DNA of 64,000 bases, from NCBI GenBank assembly GCA_963210315.1, contig OY723242.1:124001-188000 (forward strand), written 5' to 3'. Made by a program: the position numbers and the translations under genes. The stretch is from Rhynchopus euleeides (Eukaryota > Euglenozoa > Diplonemea > Diplonemida > Diplonemidae). The notes under the pieces were generated by a model that did not search any database, had not been told where the DNA came from, and was given only the letters and a program-made list of their open reading frames with translations. This document shows positions 29,951 through 41,641 of the stretch, in pieces (position 1 is the stretch's first letter; each line of letters begins with the position of its first letter).

Positions 29951-31296
29951 TCCCTGTCGCTGGACACAGAGGGGTCGGCGTACACCAAGGCACGTCCCTG
30001 CAGCTTGACACACTGCAGCACGAAGTCTCTGTTGGTGCGAAGCGAAACATCTGCTTCTCTGAGCACCTCTGGGTCACGCCGCACACCTGCCAGCACCACC
30101 TCCTCGTCCTTCTTCAGGTGTGAGGGTGCACAGCGCAGTGCACAGACATGACCCCACCCTGCACTGCGCATCGCAGCGAGCACCACCTCCCTGTCGCCCT
30201 GCAGGGAAGCGTCGGCGTGTTCGAGTATACGGGGGGAGGTCTCGACTGCTGCAAGGATGATGTCTCGGTCTTGGTGAAACGGCACATCTGAGCACGGCTC
30301 CTCCGCCTTGAGGACATACAACACCTCACCGTTCCACAGGATCGCCTCACGTTAGAACTCCGTGTCGTGGCGCAGTGCGGAAGATGCATATGCGAAGCCC
30401 CACGGACAGCTTTGAACGGCCGTCAGCACCACCTCCTTGTCGCCCCACAGGGCTTCTGAACGATCCATTTTGTAAAATGACCTCATGGCACGGAGAACAA
30501 GCTCCTTGTCGTTGCGCAGTGCAGCACTTGCGTGCCCGAGACCAGTACCTGCCGCCATGACCACCTGCCTGTCGTTGCGGAGGGACTCACAGGCGTACTG
30601 GAGTGCAGCGCCGTTACTTTGGGCAGCCGTCATGACGACCTCCCTGTCAGCCTGCAGCGCTGCGTCGACACGCATGAGTGCGCGACCCTGTCGCTGCACA
30701 AGAGTGAGGACGAAGGGTTTGTTGCTGAGCAGTGCAGGTGATGCAAACTCAAGTTTGGAGAAGGCGTCGGAGAAGGAAGCCAGCACCACATCCTCGTCCC
30801 CAAGCAGGTCTTCGGAAGCGTGCTGGAGTGCAGAATGCGTGCTATGCACCGCCACACTGACGATGTGTTTGTCACTGCGGAGTGACTCATCGAAGTGCTC
30901 TAACGCGTTGCCGTCACACTGCACCACCGCAAGCGCCACGTCACGCAGACCCCGTGCCCAGGCAGGTATGGTGCTCATGTCAACGTCAGACCCATAAGGG
31001 TTGTCACGCTTCTGCTTCTGCAACATCTCAACGAAGCGAGCACCTGTGAGGGCGACGTCGATGGAGCACCCGTGGGAGACAGGTGCGGCACCGGACAGAG
31101 GGGTGCTGTCGTCGAGCACCACCCCATCCACCGAGAGCACCACGTCCTCGGGAAGCGCGTCGGGAGGGGACCCGAGCACCACGTCGAGTGCGTTTGCCTT
31201 GAGATGAACCAGGGTGTCGCCCTCCCCGATGTGCACCGCATGCTGCTCCAGACCCAGAAAGTCCTTCAGGAACACCTGCACTCCTTCTCCTGATAT
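29951..31296 (-). pseudogene. DUF4116 pseudogene B, 5' part (start codon and one codon lost)
   Basis: Collinear with genes A, D and E from the ubiquitin-like segment on. Three lesions are visible. The conserved start ATG is ATA (31296-31294). A codon that is CAA in the paralogues is TAA (30354-30352), after DTEF. The LINE fragment interrupts it at 29950. Apart from these the frame is open, so decay is recent. Confidence 0.88.
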
Positions 31297-31988
31297 GTTT
31301 GCTCTTCCCTGTGTGTCTGGTGGTGGTGCGGTGTGTGGCGAACTCACGGGGCGGTGCAACAACTGCAATCCCAAGAGCAGACCCCCTCCGGGTCGCCCCC
31401 GCGAACCGCTTGGCACCCTTGTGGGGTGACACCACACAAGGCAGGGGGTGCTGGGTGGGTGGGGCAGCGACTGTCTGGCTTCAGACTCCAGTCGTGCCGC
31501 AGCGGGGTGGGATTTTTTTATCAAGAGCGAAGGCCAAGTCCTTCGCGGTTAGGAGTGAACGCTTCTTTGCTTTGCCACGTCTCACTTGCACCCGGTTGCC
31601 CAACCGGAGCTCCTGTCTTGCCAGCAGTGCAGAACCGCCACCGAGAACACCGAAGGCAACTGCCCCTCCTCGTTTGGCGCAACCAGCCGGTCCTCCCCCC
31701 GACCATCACACAAACGTTAACCCTTGTTGGTCAGTGTAGGTGGCACCGAGCGGACTCTGATGCTAACCGCCACACTGCCACACCTTCACGTTAAGATTGC
31801 TGCGCACCGAGCAAAACTCTGGTGCGCCCCCCCCCGCCCCCCACACACACACCAAGAATCTGCGCATGGCCCACGAAAAATATGGTCACCACACCGCACT
31901 CACACACGGCACACTAATGAGGGTTGAAGACACCTGACCCCCGCCTGCTCCTGGTGTGATGGCCACTCTGGGGGGGGGGGGGGGGGGG
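31297..31988. repeat. Segmental duplication, left block (copy 1)
   Basis: Virtually identical to 37007-37697: DUF4116 leader followed by about 550 bases without a gene, ending in a G-run. Here the G-run is interrupted by the 1.54-kb inverted-repeat element. Confidence 0.93.
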
Positions 31989-32274
31989 TAGGGGGGGTCA
32001 TAAGCCCGTACAAAACCAAAATTTTCGACATACCATCAGAGCCGCCCTAATACCTGATCTGACCCGAAAATCCGACCCATACCCCCCCGGAAACTGTCTG
32101 GGGCCCACTTGTGACACCTGATTGATACGCACTTTTGTGATGATTTTTTGGGGTCCTAAAAAATGTACCTCAGTTTCGTACCTTGCCTTTGTACCTGAAC
32201 CACTCCCGACCGCATTATTTCGTTCTTTGCAAGGGAAGGGTGTCACTACGCTCACTCAGCACGCCGAGCAACAC

Positions 32275-32988
32275 ATGCCGCGTGCCCAGGGCCTCGCAGA
32301 GGTGTCAGATGCTGCTGCAGAGGAGTACCTTGCTCGAAAGACGTTCGCCAAACGGGAGATGTGCGGGGTCTCGGCAGAGAGCGTTGTGGCAGACCTGCGT
32401 AAAAAGAAAACGGCACACGACATCGGTGAGGCGACATTATTTCGGGCGCTCCGTCGGGCTGGGTACATAGGAGAGCGAGTGGGACGTGGTGACGACAGAT
32501 ATATGCAGTGGTGCATCAACTGCACGCACGTGCGGGAAAAGCGGCGTTCCTTGCTAGCCAAGAAAGATGTCACCTGCACTCCTACTCCTCCCACTCGTCC
32601 TGCTCCTACCCCCACACCAACTGATGTGGGCAGTGAGAGTGATGGCAGCTCCAGAGCAGCAGATGATCTAGGAAGCAATGAGCGGGTCAGCCGGGCAGAC
32701 TACCTCAGTCTGTACCGGAAGTACGAAGCGTTGCGGGCCCGCCACCACCGCCTCCAGGAGAGGACCCGAGGGTTGAGAGTAGGGTTGTACAACGCCAGGG
32801 GAGGGTATTCCCCTGGCGTTGAGACATCCCTGGCGACCTTGCGGTCGCACTGTGTGGGGGCTGAGTCGGCAGGCAGATGCCGATCCAATGACCTTGTTGA
32901 GTCCCCACATGGTACACTCTCATACGTGTTGTCGAGACTGCGTGGTGTGCATATCCTGCGGGGCGCAAATTACACAGCACAATCATAA
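32275..32988 (+). CDS. Unknown protein of the 1.54-kb element (ORF1)
   Basis: First ATG at 32275, just inside the left terminal repeat; 237 residues. It has a basic helix-turn-helix-like stretch (ATLFRALRRAGYIGERVGRG), a pair of Cys near WCINC, a Pro/Thr/Ser linker and a basic coiled-coil (LYRKYEALRARHHRLQERTR). No known family recognised. Its position suggests a DNA-binding or mobilisation role, which is a guess. Confidence 0.45.
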   Translation: MPRAQGLAEVSDAAAEEYLARKTFAKREMCGVSAESVVADLRKKKTAHDIGEATLFRALRRAGYIGERVGRGDDRYMQWCINCTHVREKRRSLLAKKDVTCTPTPPTRPAPTPTPTDVGSESDGSSRAADDLGSNERVSRADYLSLYRKYEALRARHHRLQERTRGLRVGLYNARGGYSPGVETSLATLRSHCVGAESAGRCRSNDLVESPHGTLSYVLSRLRGVHILRGANYTAQS

Positions 32989-33053
32989 CCACTTCGGCTC
33001 TCAGGGCGTACAATATCCCAATCGTGCCTTCACAGGCTAAGATCGACGAAGCA

Positions 33054-33293
33054 AAAGCATCTACAACGCTGCCTACTAATGCCGATGCAGCCTCCCAGGC
33101 GTACGAAGTACTCACAATGACCCATATGCGATCGAAGTACTACACCCAGAAGGTGGCTGAACTCATTCTGCTGACGCAACAACACAACATTCCCACTAAT
33201 CAGGTCAAGAAAGACCTTGCCGAGGCACTGGGGAAGGCAACATGCGTGCCACCTGAGCCAGAACCACCGCAGAAAAGGCAAAGAACGAAATAA
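33054..33293 (+). CDS. Small protein of the 1.54-kb element (ORF2)
   Basis: Open from about 33024 to a TAA inside the right terminal repeat. Mostly helical by composition (YYTQKVAELILLTQQHN, VKKDLAEALGKA), with a basic tail (PPQKRQRTK) like a nuclear signal. No ATG until residue 31 or so, and a CACAG precedes 33039, so it may be a second exon. Start left approximate. Confidence 0.3.
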   Translation, partial: KASTTLPTNADAASQAYEVLTMTHMRSKYYTQKVAELILLTQQHNIPTNQVKKDLAEALGKATCVPPEPEPPQKRQRTK

Positions 33294-33526
33294 TGCGGTC
33301 GGGAGTGGTTCAGGTACAAAGGCAAGGTACGAAACTGAGGTACATTTTTTAGGACCCCAAAAAATCATCACAAAAGTGCGTATCAGGTGTCACAAGTGGG
33401 CCCCAGACAGTTTCCGGGGGGGGATGGGTCGGATTTTCGGGTCAGATCAGGTATTAGGGCGGTTCTGATGGTATGTTGAAAATTTTGGTTTTCGTACGTT
33501 TTTAGGGGGGCTTATGACCCCCCCTA

Positions 33527-34549
33527 GGGGGGGGGGGGGGGTGCTGTGGCAACGCGTCGCCTGGATGTCGCCCATCCCGAAGCAAGCATCAGAGCGTTTT
33601 AAGCAACAGCTCGTCAGATATGCAGAGACCCCACGCGGCTGCAGAGACACAGAACGTTACAGGGGAGGAGGGGGGGGGGGGGGGGAGGGTTTGATTGTCG
33701 AGAGTGAAGGGAAAAAGCAAGTCTCCCAGCACCTTCTTGCAAATGTTAGTCCTTTTTGTAGTCACCACACCATATATGCCGTGTGACAGGGCGGATCAAT
33801 GCACAACGGCTGCAGAGACACAGAACGTTAGAGGGAGGGGGAGGAAGCCCACCCTCCCCCACCCCCTCCCGCAGTCAGCGTTTTGAATTACCCCCCCCCC
33901 CTATATTTTTTCATCTTTTCCGATTTATTTACGCGGCGCACACATCCGCGGGCCATGGACCGTGCCCCCGCCCCGCCACCGGGCCACCACAACTCCTGTA
34001 ATGTTACGCTTCATGGAAGCCCCCACTCTGGCTGTTTTTGTACTGCGTTTGTACCTTGAGGAGGTTCAAACCCCCCACCCACACCCACCCTGAAGGGAAA
34101 TAAAATGGCGAATCGTATCTCCGGCGCTGGCTGCGTGTCAGTTCCTCAGAGGTGGGCGCCACCTGCACGGTGCACGGTGCGTAACCCCACCAACAAGTGG
34201 GCCGAACAAGTGGGTTAACATCGTATCTTGTTCCGAACCTAACATGGTAACCCACTTGTTCGGTCCACTTGTTGTGTTGTGTGGGGTGGGCACCAGTGAA
34301 CCGTGTGTGTGTGTGTGTGCTGAGGAAGTCGGGGTTGGGATGGACGTGGTTGCGCGAGTTCGGGTTTTCTGGGGCTAGCACTCGCCTGCTGGTCCTGCCC
34401 GCCTTCCCCCCACAGCGGTGGCCAGGGCATGCGGGGCATCCGCACGGGATCTCCCCCACACACCTGGACACCGCAGCATCCGCCTCCAAGGAATCCACTG
34501 CTAGCACAGCACGCCTGGACAACACGATCCGCACGACGTTGGTGACAGG
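33527..34549. repeat. Segmental duplication, right block (copy 1)
   Basis: Virtually identical to 37681-38699. Contains a G-run, (GT)n at about 34304-34318, and the inverted pair AACAAGTGGG / CCCACTTGTT near 34187-34260. No gene supported. Confidence 0.92.
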
Positions 34550-34788
34550 CATGTAGCTTGGGGGGTAGCTGGTCTCGCATGAGGGGCACTCTCTGCCGCA
34601 AGCATCTCCCAAGAACTGGGCATCACTCTAGAGCTTGTCGTCACATGATGACGCGGAGAGAAATCATGGAAAAAGTCCCGCTTGACGGGCACGCGCCTGG
34701 AAACTGTGGGGGGGCGAGCAAAAAATTCCTTGGGATCTGTGCAGGAGAACGTGGAAAGAGAGGGTCAGAGGTAGCGGCGTCTGTTGTG
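34550..34788. other. Unique spacer before DUF4116 gene C
   Basis: Joins the duplicated block to the 3' flank of gene C. The last part (GAGAGGGTCAGAGG and flanks, about 34746-34800) matches the 3' flank of gene A at 15297-15355. Confidence 0.5.
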
Positions 34789-37006
34789 CTAGTGCAGCTC
34801 AGGGAAGGCGGCAGCAACGACGTCGCTGTCGCGACGCAGCAGGGCAGAAGCGTGGATGAAGGCGTCTGGGTCGGTCTGGACAGCCGCCAGCACCACCTCC
34901 TTGTCGCAGCACAGCGCTGTGGGGGCGTACTTCAGGGCACGTCCCTTCTGGCGCACAGCCGCCAGCACCACCTCACGCTTGTTCCACAGTGTGTGGTCGG
35001 CGAAGCGCAGCGCACTGCCGCAACTCGTCACGGCTGCGAGGACCACCTCCTCGTCACCACAGAACACAGGATCGGCGAACTGCAGAGCACCGCCGTGTGC
35101 ACGAGCCGCTTGAAGCACAACCGCCTTGTCGCTTCGCAGTGAAGGGTCAGCGTACTGCAGCGCCCTCCCGTCCTGCAACACGGCCGTCAGTTGAAGCTCC
35201 TTGTCACGGCACAGTGAAGCACTGGCGTAGTGAAGAGCGTACCCGCACTTGCGCACGGCTGCAAGCATGAAGTCTCGGTTGCTGAGGAATGAAGGGTCGG
35301 CGTAGCAAAGAGCATGCCCGTCAGTGTGTGTGGCTGCGAGCACCACCTCCTCGTCCTGACGGAATGTCTCGTCAGCATATTTGAGTGCATCCTCTGAGGG
35401 TGAGGACTTCACAGCAGCAAGGACGACCTCACGATCCTTGCGCAGGTTGGATGAAGCATACTCCAAAGCATCACCGTCCTTGCGCACGGCTGTGAGAACC
35501 ACATCTCTGTTGCTGCGGATCGACTCATCACAGTACTCCAAGGCACGCGGGTCCTGTGCCACCGCAGCAACCTGCACCTCCCTGTCGCTGGACACTTCTT
35601 TTTTTTTTCTTTTTTTTTTTTTGCGAGGGGTCGGCATGCACATTTGGTGGGTTCAGGCCAGGAGTTGCCTCCTCCTCCCTGGCCCACGGCAAGGCACGTC
35701 CCTGCAGCTTGACACACTGCAGCACGAAGTGTTTTTTGGTGCGAAGCGAGGTGTCTGCTTCACTGAGCACCTCTGGGTCACGCCGGACACCTGCCAGCAC
35801 CACCTCCTCGTCCTTCTTCAGGTGTGAGGGTGCACAATTCAGTGCAGCAGAGTGACCCAGTGGCGCTCTGCTGCGCATCGCAGCGAGCACCACCTCCCTG
35901 TCGCCCTGCAGGGAAGCGTCGGCGGATTCGAGTGCAAGGGGGTAGGTCTCGACTGCTGCAAGGATGAGGTCTCGGTCTTGGCGAAGCGGCACATCTGAGC
36001 ACGGCTCCTCCGCCTCGGGGGTACATCCCAACGCCTCACCGTTCCACAGGACAGCCTCGCGTTGGAACTCCGTGTCGTGGCGCAGTGCGGAAGATGCCTC
36101 CTGGAAGTTGAATCCCCACCCGAGACGCACGGCAGTCAGCATCACCTCCCTGTCGTCACGCAGTTCCTCAGAAGCACAAGAAGCAGAAGGCATGCCCATC
36201 CGTAGGGCACGGAGGACAAGCTCCTTGTCGTTGCGCAGTGCAGCACTTGCGTGCCTCAAGCCGGCACCTGCCGCCATGCCCACCTGCCTGTCGTTGCGGA
36301 GGGACTCACAGGCGTCCTGGAGTGCGTCACTGTCGCATTGGACTGCCGCCATGACGACCTCCCTGTCGGCCTGCAGCGCTGCATCGACATGCTTGAGTAC
36401 CGTCCCCCAGCGCTGGACAAGAGTGAGGACGAAGGCTTTGTTGCTGAGCAGTGCAGGTGACGCATGATACAGCACGGCATTGAAGGTGCGTCGTGCCAGC
36501 GACAGCACCAGGTCCTCGTCCCCACGCAGGTCTTCGGAAGCGTGTTGAAATGCGTCACCCTCCCTGCAGACTGCTGCGGTGACGATGTGTTTGTCATTGC
36601 GGAATGAGACATCGAGGTGCTCCAACGCCTTGCCGTCACACTTCACCACCGCAAGCGCCACATCACGCAGAATCAGTGCCCAGGCAGGTATGGTCTTCAT
36701 GTCAAAGTCAGACTCATCCGGGTTGTCGCGCAAGTCATCCTCCAACACCTTCACGAAGCGAGCACCCGTGAGGGAGACGACGATGGAGCACCCGTAGGAG
36801 ACGGACAGAGGGGTGCTGTCGTCGAGCACCCCCCCATCCACCGAGAGCACCACGTCCTCGGGAAGCGCGTCGGGAGGGGACCCGAGCACCACGTCGAGTG
36901 CGTTTGCCTTGAGATGAACCGGGGTGTCGCCCTCCCCGATGTGCACCGCATGCTGCTCCAGACCCAGAAAGTCCTTCAGGAACACCTGCACTCCTTCTCC
37001 TGACAT
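34789..37006 (-). pseudogene. DUF4116 gene C (disrupted by two small retro-insertions)
   Basis: Start ATG at 37006, ubiquitin-like segment with one shortened loop (DDSTPLSVSYGCSI), then the repeats. Between GRALP (about 35690) and DREVQVAAVAQ (about 35590) it carries two foreign pieces. The first is about 46 bases ending AACCCACCAAAT, the same LINE 3' end as in pseudogene B. The second is a poly(A)-like run (minus strand, about 28 bases, 35597-35623) inserted before GTGTCCAGCG. The frame passes through as Gln-Lys-rich sequence and then shifts, ending at 35528; the 3' part is open again from about 35600 to 34789. Confidence 0.82.
35597..35623 (-). mobile_element. Poly(A) tract inserted in DUF4116 gene C
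   Basis: Two A-runs separated by a G on the minus strand, at the exact junction (GTGTCCAGCG) used by the insertions in B and F. No target duplication is visible. It may be the tail of an almost completely truncated retro-insertion. Confidence 0.6.
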
Positions 37007-38699
37007 GTTTGCTCTTCCCTGTGTGTCTGGTGGTGGTGCGGTGTGTGGCGAACTCACGGGGCGGTGCAACAACTGCAATCCCAAGAGCAGACCCCCTCCG
37101 GGTCGCCCCCGCGAACCGCTTGGCACCCTTGTGGGGTGACACCACACAAGGCAGGGGGTGCTGGGTGGGTGGGGCAGCGACTGTCTGGCTTCAGACTCCA
37201 GTCGTGCCGCAGCGGGGTGGGATTTTTTTATCAAGAGCGAAGGCCAAGTCCTTCGCGGTTAGGAGTGAACGCTTCTTTGCTTTGCCACGTCTCACTTGCA
37301 CCCGGTTGCCCAACCGGAGCTCCTGTCTTGCCAGCAGTGCAGAACCGCCACCGAGAACACCGAAGGCAACTGCCCCTCCTCGTTTGGCGCAACCAGCCGG
37401 TCCTCCCCCCGACCATCACACAAACGTTAACCCTTGTTGGTCAGTGTAGGTGGCACCGAGCGGACTCTGATGCTAACCGCCACACTGCCACACCTTCACG
37501 TTAAGATTGCTGCGCACCGAGCAAAACTCTGGTGCGCCCCCCCCCGCCCCCCACACACACACCAAGAATCTGCGCATGGCCCACGAAAAATATGGTCACC
37601 ACACCGCACTCACACACGGCACACTAATGAGGGTTGAAGACACCTGACCCCCGCCTGCTCCTGGTGTGATGGCCACTCTGGGGGGGGGGGGGGGGGGTGC
37701 TGTGGCAACGCGTCGCCTGGATGTCGCCCATCCCGAAGCAAGCATCAGAGCGTTTTAAGCAACAGCTCGTCAGATATGCAGAGACCCCACGCGGCTGCAG
37801 AGACACAGAACGTTACAGGGGAGGAGGGGGGGGGGGGGGAGGGTTTGATTGTCGAGAGTGAAGGGAAAAAGCAAGTCTCCCAGCACCTTCTTGCAAATGT
37901 TAGTCCTTTTTGTAGTCACCACACCATATATGCCGTGTGACAGGGCGGATCAATGCACAACGGCTGCAGAGACACAGAACGTTAGAGGGAGGGGGAGGAA
38001 GCCCACCCTCCCCCACCCCCTCCCGCAGTCAGCGTTTTGAATTACCCCCCCCCCCTATATTTTTTCATCTTTTCCGATTTATTTACGCGGCGCACACATC
38101 CGCGGGCCATGGACCGTGCCCCCGCCCCGCCACCGGGCCACCACAACTCCTGTAATGTTACGCTTCATGGAAGCCCCCACTCTGGCTGTTTTTGTACTGC
38201 GTTTGTACCTTGAGGAGGTTCAAACCCCCCACCCACACCCACCCTGAAGGGAAATAAAATGGCGAATCGTATCTCCGGCGCTGGCTGCGTGTCAGTTCCT
38301 CAGAGGTGGGCGCCACCTGCACGGTGCACGGTGCGTAACCCCACCAACAAGTGGGCCGAACAAGTGGGTTAACATCGTATCTTGTTCCGAACCTAACATG
38401 GTAACCCACTTGTTCGGTCCACTTGTTGTGTTGTGTGGGGTGGGCACCAGTGAACCGTGTGTGTGTGTGTGTGCTGAGGAAGTCGGGGTTGGGATGGACG
38501 TGGTTGCGCGAGTTCGGGTTTTCTGGGGCTAGCACTCGCCTGCTGGTCCTGCCCGCCTTCCCCCCACAGCGGTGGCCAGGGCATGCGGGGCATCCGCACG
38601 GGATCTCCCCCACACACCTGGACACCGCAGCATCCGCCTCCAAGGAATCCACTGCTAGCACAGCACGCCTGGACAACACGATCCGCACGACGTTGGTGA
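37007..38699. repeat. Segmental duplication (copy 2, empty site)
   Basis: Same sequence as 31297-31988 plus 33527-34549, joined by 17 G at 37681-37697 without the 1.54-kb element. It breaks from copy 1 after GACGTTGGTGACA (38700). Confidence 0.93.
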
Positions 38700-39004
38700 C
38701 AAAGAGCAGGGGATAAGATAGGTCTGGTTTTCCGGTTTTCAACACCAGGGTTTCCCGGTTCCCGGTTTTCTGGGAAAAAAAAAAGGTCGGTCTCATTTTT
38801 GGCGGTTTTTTTGTGACTTTGGGACAGTAAAACAGTCAGAAAAAACGCCATAAAAAAAAAGAAAGTGACCCCATCGTGATCCGCACAGAGCTCAAATAGT
38901 CCAAAGAAGGCAGAGAAGCGGAGAAGAAAAAATGGACCTAGCGGATGGCCCGGTGGGTGGCGATGCCCTCGTCATGCAGGTCTCTTCTGTTTTGAAGGTG
39001 CACA

Positions 39005-39165
39005 CATGGTGGACTCCAGCCACCATGTCTAAGAGGGAGTCTAAGACTGCAGTCTGTACTGGAGAGCTAATTTACGCTAAGACTCCCGCTAGTTGAGACT
39101 CATGGGAGACACACGGTGTACTCCAGCGGAGGTAGGGTAACCTCCGCTGGAGTTCACCGTGTCGT
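39005..39165. repeat. Palindromic element related to 26116-26330
   Basis: Includes a near-perfect hairpin at 39108-39159 (ACTCCAGCGGAGGT / ACCTCCGCTGGAGT, extended by ACACGGTG / CACCGTGT). GACTCCCGCTAGTTGAGACT is also shared with the 26-kb copy. Confidence 0.75.
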
Positions 39166-39692
39166 CTGCCTCTGTGCAGCGTCACTCGGTGCCATCGAAT
39201 ACATGGCGACAGCCCACCAACTCGAGACAGATCTGCTTGTCTGGAGGGCTGAGACGAGAACACGAACGACTTTCAAGCAGTCTTGAAGGTCGCCAAGCCT
39301 ATTGGGGGCAACTAACAGATGAGATTTGTTTGTTGCCTGTCGTCACAGCTGGGGAGAAAGCAGGTGCCCATCTCCTCGATAACGGAATGTGTGCAGAGAT
39401 CTCGTGGACCCTTTGGCCATTCTGTCGTGCACCCGCTCCACCCACAACGCACACCTGTCACGAGTGGTCGCTCCCCCGTCCTCCTCCACCCTGAAGGTTG
39501 AGCCCTCAAGGACCAGTGATCTCCTGCTGGCCGGGCTGCGATACAGCGAAGCCTTCCTACTTACAAGCGAATCCAGACTGTAGGGAACAGATGTTCACTA
39601 CCGTGGCCTCCGGCGGCTGGGGGGCTCCGCCCCCCAGACCCCCCTGCGGCACCAGACCGGTTTTTTGGCCGAGAGTCCAAACTTTCAAAGCA

Positions 39693-39870
39693 GCTGCTGC
39701 GCCTGCCCCACCAAGCAGCCTCAGTACGACAGGACGCGCGCAGGCACCGGGCCCTCTCAGATTCTGGGAGGGTTTGCGCGGGTCGCGCGCGCCGAAGGCG
39801 CGCGCGAAAAATTTTCAAAACCAGAAAAACCGGAAAACGGCGCCAGAAAAAAAGTCTATCTTATACCCTG
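39693..39870. repeat. 180-bp dispersed repeat, copy 2
   Basis: Partner of 27914-28092. It is preceded by the third copy of the GGCTCCGCCCCCAGACCCC block. Confidence 0.88.
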
Positions 39871-41641
39871 CAAAGAGGAAGGCAAAAAAAAATCGTACGC
39901 CATCTGTCTCAGAAACACGTACACCACCCCCTCCACCCCTCCTCCCACCCCCTCCCTTTTTCCAATACATCGCGACGTTGCTCCCGACACCCAGTCTGCG
40001 ACAGACATCACTTGGAACCTAGTTGGAGGGGGCGGGGGGGGGGGGGGGGGAAAGAGTAGAAATCGTTCTGATTGGAACTGACTGGCTCCTCGCTCCCCAC
40101 AGAACAAATCAGTTAGCTACATTCTAAGAATGCAGAACTGATCTGTTCCACGGGGATTAAAAATCCACGCGGGATGGAGGGGAGGGTGCCCTTCCGCTCC
40201 AAAGTGCAGTGAAAAGCGAGCCGCCTGACAACACAAGGTGCAACCCTGACACGCTCTTCTTGACACAGAGTGAAGGTACCTCCCGGAAGAAGAAATATCC
40301 CCCCCCCCCCTGATGGGGGGGACGGAAAGAAAGCAAGGGGCCTGATGCCTGTAAGGTGTGGGAGGTATGGGGTGTGGGTGCAGGGCCCTGGTCGCGCGCT
40401 CCCGACAAAAAAATCCACAGGGGGGGGGGGGTGCCGGTGTGGCGGCCTAAGCCTGCGCTGCAGCGCCAGCGCAGAGGGCTCACGTTTGTGCACCCCCCCC
40501 CCCCCCCCCCGTGGATGTGGGGAGGGAGCTCACCCCGACCCCCCCACCCCCATACCCTCACCCCAGCCCTGGCGGGAGTGAAAATAAAACAGAGGAGAAG
40601 AAGGGGCGAGGGGGCGGGGGTAAAGGTGAAGAAAAAGTTAAGGAAATGGGGGGTGGTGGGGGTGGGGGTGGTGGATTTAACTCCCCCCCCCCTTCAAATC
40701 GTTGTAGGTGAGGGGGGGGGGGGGGGGGGTGGGTGGGTGGTTGAGGAGAGGGGGCACAGTGGCACACTCAGTGCTGTGTGGGCACAGACCGGAGTATTCC
40801 CCACCATCGCACCATTGCATGCGAACTCCGCCGGAGGAATAAAAGCGGTGAATTGCGGAGAACGAGGAGGACGAGGTATGTGTGGAGGAGGGGGGGGGGG
40901 GAGAGAAAGTGGGTGTTGTTACGTGTGAACCTTGCCCCCCCTCCCCCCCCCCCCCCCCGAGTGTGCGTTTCTTTGTCTCTTGCATCCCCCTGGGTCCAAA
41001 GTGCGGTGAAAAGTGAGCCGCCTCGCAACACAAGGTGCAACCCTGACACACTCTTCTTGGCACAGAGCGTAGGCCCCCCGACGGATGGGGTTTAATGCAG
41101 AAGCGGGTTCCACGATACAGGGTGGTGGGGGGGGGAGCTGGCGGCGTGGCTGGGATGGCATACGAGAAAGGCGTTTAGATATTGGGGGTGGCCGTGGGGG
41201 GTGTGTCGGCACACTTATTGTTGTTAGACGACGACCTCCAGCCTGACGTACAATACGACCAGACCGTGACGTACACACACCACACAATTTTTTTTACTGT
41301 GTGTGTTCGAACCTGGAGGAGGGGGGGGGGGGGGAAGGATGGGGAGGGGGAGGGGGGGTCCCGAAATAGAAGTATACTTCTATAGAAGGAAGCACGAAGA
41401 TAATCACCCTTAAGAATTCGCTCGTTATGCACCCCTCCCCCCCTCGGGAGGCAGAAGAACAGAGGAAGCACAAGTCGGCCTACCCCTTCCCCCCCCTCCC
41501 CACCCTCATTTGGTACACTCAATTGGCCTCCGAAGCCACACACACCCCGCTCGATAGGTCTTTCTTTCTTTTTCGCTCTCTCTCTCTCTCTCCCCCCTCT
41601 CTCTCGCTCGCCCCCACCCCAACCCGCTGCACGTTTTTTGT

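Larger units (their letters stand above)
31989..33526. mobile_element. 1.54-kb DNA element with about 245-bp terminal inverted repeats
   Basis: Left end 31989-32230 and right end 33279-33526 are inverted copies beginning TAGGGGGGGTCATAAG, with a few indels. The duplicated locus at 37.68 kb has the same flanks joined by a plain G-run, so it is an empty site. Target duplication cannot be read because the target is poly-G. It carries two open frames and no recognisable transposase (no DDE or HUH motif seen). Confidence 0.9.
38700..41641. other. Repeat- and homopolymer-rich, no gene recognised
   Basis: Many G- or C-runs of 10-18 (for example 40031-40050, 40496-40511, 40709-40729, 40944-40959, 41320-41334). 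A duplicated block with GAGCCGCCT and CACAAGGTGCAACCCTGACA lies at 40205-40275 and 41000-41070. No coding domain is visible on either strand. Confidence 0.5.

Noticed and set aside
30352-30354. TAA as a reassigned Gln codon
   Set aside because: The paralogues have CAA, but TAA, TAG and TGA all end intact genes here, and this copy has also lost its start codon. A nonsense mutation is simpler.
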